8,291 bases of DNA from CAXXOK01 sp035399245 (GTDB lineage Bacteria; Bacillota; Clostridia; Christensenellales; Aristaeellaceae): the NCBI GenBank assembly GCA_035399245.1, contig DAOPIR010000130.1, positions 1 to 8,291 of the forward strand, read 5' to 3'. The translations under genes and the position numbers were made by a program. Position 1 is the stretch's first letter. Every line of letters starts with the position of its first letter. A model generated the notes under the pieces. That model searched no databases. It was not told the DNA's origin and was given only the letters and a program-made list of their open reading frames with translations. Below are positions 1 to 6,064 of this stretch, piece after piece.

Positions 1-378
1 GCCTATTTGCTCAGGGACGGCAAATTGCGCTGTATCACACAGGATCATAGCGTAGTCGGCGAAATGCTGCGCAGCAATGCCATCACACCGGAAGAAGCCA
101 AGGTGCATCCCTATCGCAACGTCATTACACGCGCGGTAGGCACATCCGCATTGGTGGAAGTGGATATTATTGAGCAGGAAAAGAAATCGGGAGATGTATG
201 GCTGATCTGTTCGGACGGCCTGTATAACAAAATTGAAGATCCTGAAATTGAAAATATATTATGCAGTGACATGCAGGATACAGCCGCCGAAAAGCTGCTG
301 GCCATGACGCTGGAGCGCGGTGCGGAGGACAACGTCAGCATTCTGCTGGGGTATGTGCCGGAGGTGTCCGAAGCATGA
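1..378 (+). CDS. prpC: PP2C-family Ser/Thr protein phosphatase (PrpC/Stp type), C-terminal 125 residues
   Basis: Metal-dependent protein phosphatase that removes phosphate from Ser/Thr residues placed by the partner kinase, acting in the cytoplasm. The gene is cut by the window start; reading frame 1 is open from base 1, so the true start lies upstream. The visible part is about the last half of a usual ~240-residue family member. Family motifs seen, numbered from the first visible codon: AYLLRDGKL, then QDHS (15-18), ITRAVGT (42-48), the metal-binding Asp of LICSDGLY (D72) and the last metal-binding Asp in EDNVSILL (D110, with N111). The N-terminal metal ligands (the usual DxG) are outside the window. 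The stop overlaps the start of the kinase gene by 4 bases (ATGA), the standard prpC-prkC arrangement. A TTG at position 7 is an internal codon, not a start. Function is clear from motifs and neighbour; the symbol follows the Bacillus name. Confidence 0.93.
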   Translation, partial: AYLLRDGKLRCITQDHSVVGEMLRSNAITPEEAKVHPYRNVITRAVGTSALVEVDIIEQEKKSGDVWLICSDGLYNKIEDPEIENILCSDMQDTAAEKLLAMTLERGAEDNVSILLGYVPEVSEA

Positions 379-2264
379 TCAAGGGAATGGTGTTTGCGGA
401 ACGCTATAAGCTGGTCGATTATTTGGGCCAGGGCGGCATGTCGCTGGTCTATCGCGCCATTGATATCCGCACGGGTCACAATGTGGCCGTTAAAATACTT
501 AAATCCGAATATAACAATGACAGCGAATTTCTGGAACGCTTCCAACGCGAAGCCCATGCGGCGGGCCGCATGTCCCACCATAATATTGTCAATCTGCTGG
601 ATGTCGGCACGGAAGGCGAGTTTCGCTATTTGGTACTGGAGTATATCAGCGGCAACACGCTGAAGGATATTATCAAGGAAAAAGGCGCGCTCAATCCCAA
701 TACGGCGATCCAGATTACCATTCGAATATTAAGCGCCTTGCAGCATGCGCATGACAACGGCATTGTACACCGTGATATCAAACCGCAAAATGTGCTGGTG
801 AACACAAACGGGCACATTAAAGTGGCTGATTTCGGTATAGCCAGGATCACCAATACAAAGACCATCAGCAAGGGCGATATGGTCATCGGTTCGGTGCACT
901 ATTCCTCGCCGGAGCAGGCGCGCGGCAACGTGGTGGAAGCGACAAGCGATATTTATTCCACGGGTGTTGTGCTCTATGAAATGCTTACCGGCCGTGTGCC
1001 CTTTATCGGGGATAATCCGGTCACCGTTGCGATGCAGCAGGTGAACGCCGCGCCGCCGCCGATACGGGAATTAAATCCCGATATCCCGCCCGCGATCGCT
1101 TCCGTGGTGATGAAAGCCCTCGAAAAATTCCCGCAGAAACGCTTCCAAAGCGCACGGGAAATGGCGGATGCCTTGCTGCGCGCCAAAGAGGGAATCCCGG
1201 TCGAAAAATCGCCGGATGTACCGGCGAAAAACGGAAGCGGCAAAGCGGACGGTTATGATGACGCGAAACAGAGCGCATCGCATCCCGGTCAGGCAGGCGG
1301 CCGCGGACAGACGCCCAGGAAACACCTCTCCCGCAAGGGAAGGATTGCGCTTGTTACCACGATTGTGGTGGGCTGCCTGGTCATTACCGCCCTTGTGTTT
1401 GGTACGATTGCTATCTATCAATCCGTTATCAACAGCGCGGTCGCGCCCGATATTGCCGGCATGACCATAGAGGAGGCCGAACTGGCGGTTTCACGTGCCG
1501 ATCTGCAGCTGGAAATCACTCCGGTAAACCATGTTACGATTGCCGAAAACACCGTGATCGATCAGACGCCGGAAGCGGATACCTCTATGCAAAAGGGCGA
1601 CAGCATAGTGGCCACGGTAAGTATAGGCCCCGCTACACTGCTCATGCCCAACCTGATTGATCTTACAAAGGACGAAGCCGTATCCAAGCTTAAGGACAGA
1701 GGACTGAGCGTATTGGTTTTTAAAACGCCGTCCAATATGCCAGTGGATACTGTGATTGCACAAAAACCGGCCAAAAACGAACCGTATGTCGAAGGACAGG
1801 AAATTGAGCTTACGCTTTCCGGCGGCAGCATTATTATCCCGGACCTGTCGGATATGGCGATGCAGACCGCGCTGAACCTTTTGGAGCAAAATGATCTTCA
1901 ACTCGGTGACATCATCATGGAAAGCACGGAAATGGAAGAGGAATACGGGGTTATCTTATCGCAAACGCCGATTGCCGGCTCGATGGCTATTCTTGACACA
2001 AGCGTATCTTTAACGATTGGCGTACCGGCGACGCTCAATAACGCCGTTATCACCATCCCCATACCGGACATGACTGAAAGCGCTGCGCTGCGCGTTACAC
2101 TGCTGGTAAACAGCACGGAGGTGGAGCAGTACCAGGGGATGACGCAAAGCGGAAAAGCCTATGACGCGATCTATCTGCTGAGCACAGCCGAGCAAGGACC
2201 TTATGTTTGCTTTGCGTACCTTAACGGAGCAGAATTCTTTGAACAAGAGGTGGAACTTCGGTGA
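375..2264 (+). CDS. prkC: PASTA-domain transmembrane Ser/Thr protein kinase (PrkC/Stk1 family)
   Basis: Hanks-type kinase anchored in the membrane; extracellular PASTA repeats bind peptidoglycan fragments or lipid II and the cytoplasmic domain phosphorylates proteins in growth, division and dormancy control. The 629-residue product has a kinase domain at about 12-270: glycine-rich loop GQGGMSLVY (18-26), ATP-binding K40 (VAVK), alpha-C E59, HRD with catalytic D134, N139, DFG with D152, and an activation segment with T161, T163 and S165 leading to SPEQ at 178-181. A charged linker (271-322) precedes one membrane helix (about 324-348). Three PASTA repeats follow at about 355-418, 421-483 and 485-549, then a beta-rich tail (550-629) that could be the Ig-like C-terminal domain known in some family members. 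Start chosen at the ATG overlapping the phosphatase stop, with GGAGGT at 360-365, 9 bases upstream. All catalytic residues are present, so it should be active. Confidence 0.97.
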   Translation: MIKGMVFAERYKLVDYLGQGGMSLVYRAIDIRTGHNVAVKILKSEYNNDSEFLERFQREAHAAGRMSHHNIVNLLDVGTEGEFRYLVLEYISGNTLKDIIKEKGALNPNTAIQITIRILSALQHAHDNGIVHRDIKPQNVLVNTNGHIKVADFGIARITNTKTISKGDMVIGSVHYSSPEQARGNVVEATSDIYSTGVVLYEMLTGRVPFIGDNPVTVAMQQVNAAPPPIRELNPDIPPAIASVVMKALEKFPQKRFQSAREMADALLRAKEGIPVEKSPDVPAKNGSGKADGYDDAKQSASHPGQAGGRGQTPRKHLSRKGRIALVTTIVVGCLVITALVFGTIAIYQSVINSAVAPDIAGMTIEEAELAVSRADLQLEITPVNHVTIAENTVIDQTPEADTSMQKGDSIVATVSIGPATLLMPNLIDLTKDEAVSKLKDRGLSVLVFKTPSNMPVDTVIAQKPAKNEPYVEGQEIELTLSGGSIIIPDLSDMAMQTALNLLEQNDLQLGDIIMESTEMEEEYGVILSQTPIAGSMAILDTSVSLTIGVPATLNNAVITIPIPDMTESAALRVTLLVNSTEVEQYQGMTQSGKAYDAIYLLSTAEQGPYVCFAYLNGAEFFEQEVELR

Positions 2265-3151
2265 TGGCAGCTAGCCTGCACGGTGTAATCGTAAAGGGTA
2301 TCGGTGGATTTTACTATGTTTATACGCCGGATGAACAGGTATATACGCTGCGGGCCAGAGGCGTTTTCCGCAAACAACGAATTACGCCGTTGATCGGGGA
2401 TCGGGTTGCCTTTACACCCGGGGAAGGAGAAGAAGAGGGATGGATTGACGAGATACTGCCACGGAAAAACGAGATGATCCGTCCGCCGGTAGCCAATGTA
2501 TCATACCTTATGATCGTGATCGCACCCAGGCCAAAACCGGATCTGCTGCTTGCGGATACGTTGATGGTTGAGGCGCGAAAGCAGGGCATCCAACCGGCAC
2601 TGGTGATTAACAAGGCGGATCTTAATGCGGAAATGTGTGAGCAGGTTTGCAGCCAATACAGCGGGACCGGTGATCCCGTATTTATCACAAGCGTAAAACA
2701 GCGAAAAGGGCTGGATGTGCTGGGAGAGTATTTACAAAAAGGAAGCTGCTGTTTTGCCGGGCAAAGCGGCGTTGGGAAAAGCTCGCTGGTTTCGGCAATA
2801 ACTGGCATATCACTGGATACCGGCGAAATCAGCACGAAGATCGGCAGGGGAAAGCATACCACACGGCATGCGGAGCTGCTGCTGAAAAACGGGTATCAGG
2901 TATTGGATACTGCCGGATTTAGTTTGCTGTCACAAGCAGAGCCGGAAGATCCTGTGACATTAAAGGAATATTATCCTGAATTTAGCCCGTATGAGCATTT
3001 ATGCCGATTTCAGCCCTGCTATCACGAAAGCGAACCGGGATGCGCCGTGCTGAAGGCGGTGCAGGACGGACTGATTGAAAAAGAGCGGATGATACGGTAT
3101 CATCAGTTGCTGAACAATGCGAAGGAAGCGTGGAAAAGTCGATATGAGTAG
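2261..3151 (+). CDS. rsgA: Ribosome small-subunit assembly GTPase RsgA (YloQ/CpgA)
   Basis: Circularly permuted GTPase that binds the 30S subunit late in assembly and is released on GTP hydrolysis. The 296-residue product (counting the GTG) starts with an OB-fold (about 5-70). The permuted GTPase motifs come in the expected order: NKAD (G4, 117-120), TSVKQRKG (G5, 143-150), GQSGVGKSS (G1 P-loop, 167-175), the G2 threonine region HTTRH (199-203) and DTAG (G3, 216-219). The C-terminal zinc site is complete: C248, C253, H255, C261 in a C-x4-C-x-H-x5-C pattern. Start: GTG at 2261 overlaps the kinase stop by 4 bases and lies 8 bases after GAGGTG (2247-2252); ATG at 2264 is an almost equal alternative and would shorten the product by one residue. 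In Bacillus subtilis the orthologue is phosphorylated by PrkC and dephosphorylated by PrpC, which fits the operon order. Confidence 0.96.
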   Translation: MMAASLHGVIVKGIGGFYYVYTPDEQVYTLRARGVFRKQRITPLIGDRVAFTPGEGEEEGWIDEILPRKNEMIRPPVANVSYLMIVIAPRPKPDLLLADTLMVEARKQGIQPALVINKADLNAEMCEQVCSQYSGTGDPVFITSVKQRKGLDVLGEYLQKGSCCFAGQSGVGKSSLVSAITGISLDTGEISTKIGRGKHTTRHAELLLKNGYQVLDTAGFSLLSQAEPEDPVTLKEYYPEFSPYEHLCRFQPCYHESEPGCAVLKAVQDGLIEKERMIRYHQLLNNAKEAWKSRYE

Positions 3152-3779
3152 GATTGCGGCGTCAATTTTAGCGGCAGACACAATGTACATGGGGGATGCG
3201 GTTCGAAAAATCATTGATTCCGGATGCGATGCGATCCATTTTGATGTAATGGACGGTGTATTCGTACCTAATATTTCGTTCGGCCCGAATTTACTGCGGG
3301 ATATGCACAGGAAATTTGACGCGTATTATGATGTGCATTTAATGCTGGCCGACCCATCGAAGTTTATTGATGCTTTTGCAGAAAACGGGGCGGATACGAT
3401 TACCGTTCATGTGGAAAGCAATACATTTTTACAGGCTGTGAAAAAGATACGCAGCAATGGGCTGCGCCTCGGCGTGTCACTGAAACCCAGCACCCCCGCA
3501 GCGGTATTGCAGACCTTTGACGAGATGCCGGACCAGATACTGGTGATGACGGTGGAGCCTGGGTTTGGCGGGCAGAAGCTGAAACCGGAGATTATCGAGA
3601 AGGTTAAAGAGATCCGCAAGCTCGGTTATACGGGCGATATCGAAATCGATGGCGGCATCAGCCGGGAGAACGCAAAGTATCTGGTGGATGCAGGAGCCGA
3701 TATTCTGGTGCTGGGAACTAAGTTCTTTAGAGCAAAGGACCCCAGAGAACTGGTAAACTTTATACACGGCCTTGGATAA
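3144..3779 (+). CDS. rpe: Ribulose-phosphate 3-epimerase
   Basis: Interconverts D-ribulose 5-phosphate and D-xylulose 5-phosphate in the non-oxidative pentose phosphate pathway; cytoplasmic metal-dependent TIM barrel. The product is 211 residues, close to the normal ~215-220. Seen: N-terminal IAASILAAD with S7, HFDVMDGVFVPN with H32 and D34, DVHLML with H65, MTVEPGFGGQ (135-144) and IDGGI with catalytic D169, matching the family's metal and acid/base residues. The motif reads VEPGFGGQ where many bacterial enzymes have VNPGFGGQ, and the phosphate-binding strand reads LGTKFF (190-195) instead of the common GSAIF; both look like variants, not loss of function. The ATG at 3144 gives the normal N-terminus and overlaps rsgA by 8 bases. 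An in-frame ATG at 3117 would add nine charged residues and has no ribosome binding site. Allulose-6-phosphate epimerase is the main alternative, but the operon context favours Rpe. Confidence 0.94.
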   Translation: MSRIAASILAADTMYMGDAVRKIIDSGCDAIHFDVMDGVFVPNISFGPNLLRDMHRKFDAYYDVHLMLADPSKFIDAFAENGADTITVHVESNTFLQAVKKIRSNGLRLGVSLKPSTPAAVLQTFDEMPDQILVMTVEPGFGGQKLKPEIIEKVKEIRKLGYTGDIEIDGGISRENAKYLVDAGADILVLGTKFFRAKDPRELVNFIHGLG

Positions 3780-3793
3780 GCTGATCATTGCGG

Positions 3794-3855
3794 ATATAAC
3801 AAACGTCCGATATTACATGTCGGACGCTTGTTATATGTATTCACGTCTGTTTTTT
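3794..3855 (+). terminator. Hairpin and T-tract terminator after rpe
   Basis: A long near-perfect stem-loop lies 15 bases after the rpe stop: ATATAACAA (3794-3802) pairs with TTGTTATAT (3828-3836), one A/C mismatch follows, and CGTCCGA (3804-3810) pairs with TCGGACG (3820-3826) around a 9-base loop. The run of six T is not directly behind this stem but at 3850-3855. It does directly follow a second possible stem, CGGACG (3821-3826) with CGTCTG (3844-3849). Either fold would end the prpC-rpe operon transcript. On the minus strand the long stem also sits downstream of the convergent acyl-CoA synthetase, though without a T-tract there. Confidence 0.72.
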
Positions 3856-3878
3856 GCGGACAGCGGAACATGGAACCG

Positions 3879-5513
3879 CTACTGTGTAATTTGCTGCTCC
3901 ACCAAATGTTCCGCACCGTACATATGTCGAAGCTTTGGTTTTTCAATCTTGCCGGTAGGATTGCGGGGGACCTTGGCAAAAATGACCTTGCGCGGCCGTT
4001 TATAGCGCGGCAGGTCCAGGCAGTAGTTATTGATATCTTCTTCGGTTATACTGCCTTCCTGCTTCAGTTCGATAACGGCGGCCGCGATTTCACCAAGGCG
4101 CTCGTCAGCCATGCCGATAACGGCAACATCCTTGATCTTATCATGGGCACGTAAAAAATCTTCAACCTGTACGGGATAGATGTTTTCTCCGCCGGAAATA
4201 ATCACATCTTTTTTGCGGTCAACAAGGTAAATAAATCCGTCCTCGTCTACCTTTGCCATGTCGCCGGTGCGCAGCCATCCGTCGACCAGCACCTCGTCCG
4301 TCGCTTCAGGATTGTGATAGTAGCATTTCATAATCCCGGGGCCCTTTACGGCGAGCTCGCCCACAGAGCCGGCCGGCACATCGTGCATTTTTTCATCCAC
4401 AATGCGGGTTTCCCACATATAACCGGCTCTGCCAATGGCACCGACCTTGTGTACGTTTTCAACACCTAAGTGCACACAGCCGGGACCGGTCGATTCGCTG
4501 AGACCGTAATTGGTATCATATTGCTGATTGGGAAATATCTTCATCCAACGGTTGATCAGGCTCGGCGGCACGGGCTGCGCGCCGATATGCATCAGCCGCC
4601 ACTGGGAAAGCGAATAATCGGAAAGCTGCAGCTCGCCTTTATCAATGCTGTCCAGGATATCCTGCGCCCACGGAACAAGCAGCCACACGATGGTCGCTTT
4701 TTCGTCGGATACCGCCTGCAGTACCCATTTGGAGCTGATGCCGCGAAGCAATATCGCTTTGCCGCCCGTCATCAGGCTGCCGAACCAGTGCATTTTGGCG
4801 CCCGTGTGATACAGGGGAGGAATACACAGAAATACATCGTCCTTGGTTTGGCTATGGTGCTTTTGCTCAGCAAGGCAGGCAGCCATCAAGCACTCATGGC
4901 TATGCAGAATGGCCTTGGGAAAGCCGGTGGTACCGGATGAAAAATAGATCGCAGCGTCATCCCGATCCACTACCTCAACAGCCGGAGCGATGGAGGAGCA
5001 GTACGTGATATAATGGCTGAAATTATCGGAAAACGACGGGGTGTCATTGCCGACAAAAAAGAAGTGCTTGATGTTGCCAAGATCATCCATCGACTGTTCT
5101 ACGCGGCCGGTAAACTCCGGTCCGAAAACCAGAACCGACGCATCGGCAAGATCCAGGCAATAGGATATTTCCTCCGATGTATAGCGGAAATTGAGCGGCA
5201 CGGCAAGCGCACCGGTTTTGAGAATGCCAAAATAGATCGGCAGCCATTCAATACAGTTCATCAGCAGAATAGCAACCTTATCGCCCTTTTTTACACCACG
5301 GGACAAAAGCAGGTTGGCAAACCGGTTGGAAGTCTGATCAAATTCGCGCCAGGTAATTTCACGGCGGTATTTGCCGCCGGATGCGGATTCGATCAAATTA
5401 AATTCGCGCCAGGAAACCGTATGATCCGGCTGCAACGCCGGATTGATCTCCACAAGCGCGACTTTGTCAGGGGTTATACGTGCATTTTTCTCAAGAAACT
5501 CCGTGATGATCAT
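3879..5513 (-). CDS. Acyl-CoA synthetase / AMP-dependent ligase (class I adenylate-forming)
   Basis: Predicted to activate a carboxylic acid with ATP to an acyl-adenylate and transfer it to coenzyme A in the cytoplasm. The 544-residue product has the family core motifs in order: FSSGTTGFPK (191-200, phosphate loop), YGLSESTG (336-343, with E340), GWLRTGD with D417, hinge VDRKKDVIISGGENIYP (431-447), and the C-terminal catalytic lysine in PTGK (K522). Length is normal. Start chosen at ATG 5513 because GGAGG (5522-5526) sits 8 bases upstream; an upstream GTG at 5546 is almost at the predicted transcription start and would make the ribosome binding site part of the protein. The N-terminal region has a doubled WREF motif (35-38 and 55-58). 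The gene stands alone, convergent with the rpe operon, and no neighbouring thioesterase, dehydrogenase or transporter hints at the substrate, so chain length or aromatic specificity cannot be read. Confidence 0.92.
   Translation of the reverse strand: MIITEFLEKNARITPDKVALVEINPALQPDHTVSWREFNLIESASGGKYRREITWREFDQTSNRFANLLLSRGVKKGDKVAILLMNCIEWLPIYFGILKTGALAVPLNFRYTSEEISYCLDLADASVLVFGPEFTGRVEQSMDDLGNIKHFFFVGNDTPSFSDNFSHYITYCSSIAPAVEVVDRDDAAIYFSSGTTGFPKAILHSHECLMAACLAEQKHHSQTKDDVFLCIPPLYHTGAKMHWFGSLMTGGKAILLRGISSKWVLQAVSDEKATIVWLLVPWAQDILDSIDKGELQLSDYSLSQWRLMHIGAQPVPPSLINRWMKIFPNQQYDTNYGLSESTGPGCVHLGVENVHKVGAIGRAGYMWETRIVDEKMHDVPAGSVGELAVKGPGIMKCYYHNPEATDEVLVDGWLRTGDMAKVDEDGFIYLVDRKKDVIISGGENIYPVQVEDFLRAHDKIKDVAVIGMADERLGEIAAAVIELKQEGSITEEDINNYCLDLPRYKRPRKVIFAKVPRNPTGKIEKPKLRHMYGAEHLVEQQITQ
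5340..5413 (-). repeat. Direct repeat inside the acyl-CoA synthetase gene, 60-bp offset
   Basis: The 14-base sequence AAATTCGCGCCAGG (plus strand) occurs at 5340-5353 and again at 5400-5413, exactly 60 bases apart; GATCA also recurs nearby (5336-5340 and 5391-5395). It encodes the doubled W-R-E-F at residues 35-38 and 55-58. Because the offset is a multiple of three, the copies are in frame and the protein remains intact. Confidence 0.85.
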
Positions 5514-5521
5514 GCTACCAT

Positions 5522-5526
5522 CCTCC
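5522..5526 (-). promoter_or_regulatory. Ribosome binding site of the acyl-CoA synthetase
   Basis: GGAGG on the minus strand lies 8 bases before ATG 5513. It decides the start: translation from the upstream GTG at 5546 would put this site inside the coding sequence and leave almost no leader. Confidence 0.85.
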
Positions 5527-5555
5527 AATACTACAATATGCATCACTTTTTATGA

Positions 5556-5584
5556 ATTATAAATCACGGTGCGAAGTGTGTCAA
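5556..5584 (-). promoter_or_regulatory. Perfect-consensus sigma-A promoter for the acyl-CoA synthetase
   Basis: On the minus strand, TTGACA (5579-5584) and TATAAT (5556-5561) are separated by exactly 17 bases, the full housekeeping consensus. Transcription would start near 5549, giving a leader of about 36 bases before ATG 5513. A promoter this close to consensus is expected to be strong unless a repressor or other control limits it. Confidence 0.88.
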
Positions 5585-5612
5585 ATACCGGAAAAGTAAA
5601 ATCCATACGCTT

Positions 5613-5682
5613 TCTCATAATTTTCTCATGAAACCATAAAGCGGGCCTCAAGCATCTCATAATTATGTATGCTATGATGAGA
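5613..5682 (+). repeat. TCTCAT repeats with a dyad, candidate operator
   Basis: TCTCATAATT occurs at 5613-5622 and 5655-5664, 42 bases apart (about four helical turns). A further TCTCAT lies at 5624-5629. The inverse, ATGAGA, is at 5677-5682. The last two elements form a dyad TCTCATnAT-N10-ATnATGAGA (5655-5682) that covers the putative -10 of the DUF4342-like gene. Regulator binding is inferred from position and symmetry only. Confidence 0.5.
5670..5678 (+). promoter_or_regulatory. Extended -10 promoter candidate for the small membrane protein
   Basis: TGC-TATGAT (5670-5678) matches an extended -10 element (TGn followed by five of six consensus bases). No good -35 is found 16-18 bases upstream. 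The predicted start near 5685 leaves a leader of about 40 bases with AGGGAGG at 5707-5713, 11 bases before ATG 5725. Confidence 0.5.
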
Positions 5683-5724
5683 CTGTCAAAAGGGCAACAG
5701 GATTTCAGGGAGGAATAAAGGATT

Positions 5725-6012
5725 ATGGAAAGCAAACAAAAGGAAAACGGAAGTTTCTTTAAAGTGATGTACCGGACAAGGCTGAAGATCAAACGCAACG
5801 ATATGCCGATCCTCAATCTATCGCTCCTGTTTTCGATCATTGCGCTGCTGACGGCGCCGTGGCTTGTGATTATCGGGCTGTTGGTAGCGCTGATCATGGG
5901 GTACAGGATTTCCATCGATCGCAGCGGCGAAGGGTTTGAAGACAGTTTCCAGGAAGTAGTGGAAGCCTCCAAGCGCAACGTGCAAAGAGTGTTCAACGAC
6001 GAAGAGGAATAG
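5725..6012 (+). CDS. Small membrane protein resembling DUF4342
   Basis: A 95-residue protein of unknown function. The N-terminus (1-26) is basic and charged (KVMYRTRLKIKRND). One long hydrophobic stretch follows at about 29-60 (LNLSLLFSIIALLTAPWLVI onward), broken by A44-P45-W46, so it is either one membrane helix or a short hairpin. The soluble tail (61-95) reads ISIDRSGEG and then a helical, acidic segment ending in DEEE. The layout of a basic strand, hydrophobic block with APWL, and xxIDR is what I recall for DUF4342 proteins; this is recognition from memory, not a search. ATG 5725 has AGGGAGG 11 bases upstream; a closer AAAGGA (5717-5722) is too near. It is monocistronic, divergent from the acyl-CoA synthetase, and closed by a terminator three bases after its stop. 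The TCTCAT dyad suggests regulated expression. Confidence 0.82.
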   Translation: MESKQKENGSFFKVMYRTRLKIKRNDMPILNLSLLFSIIALLTAPWLVIIGLLVALIMGYRISIDRSGEGFEDSFQEVVEASKRNVQRVFNDEEE

Positions 6013-6014
6013 AC

Positions 6015-6051
6015 AAAAAAGCGGGCACTGCTTCAATGCGTGCCCGCTTTT
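6015..6051. terminator. Bidirectional rho-independent terminator
   Basis: GCGGGCAC (6021-6028) pairs with GTGCCCGC (6040-6047) around an 11-base loop. The stem is flanked by six A (6015-6020) and four T (6048-6051), so each strand has a T-tract after the hairpin: four on plus and six on minus. It lies between the convergent ends of the DUF4342-like gene (stop at 6010-6012) and the secreted protein gene (stop at 6065-6067) and can serve both. Confidence 0.93.
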
Positions 6052-6064
6052 GTGTGTGCATCGT

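Noticed and set aside
111..581. 156-codon minus-strand frame across the prpC-prkC junction
   Set aside because: It lies opposite two well-supported overlapping genes and has no family motif or ribosome binding site I can see.
4470..4940. 156-codon plus-strand frame
   Set aside because: Antisense shadow of the AMP-binding core; composition is arginine/histidine-rich, as expected of shadow frames in this GC range.
5013..5555. 180-codon plus-strand frame opposite the acyl-CoA synthetase 5' end
   Set aside because: It is antisense to a gene with all family motifs, has no recognisable domain, and would run through that gene's promoter and ribosome binding site.
5629..5655. TGAAAC (5629-5634) as an ECF sigma -35 element
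   Set aside because: No CGTC/CGTA-type -10 is found 16-17 bases downstream.
5550..5996. 148-codon minus-strand frame opposite the DUF4342-like gene
   Set aside because: It crosses the divergent promoters and is the antisense of a credible small membrane protein.
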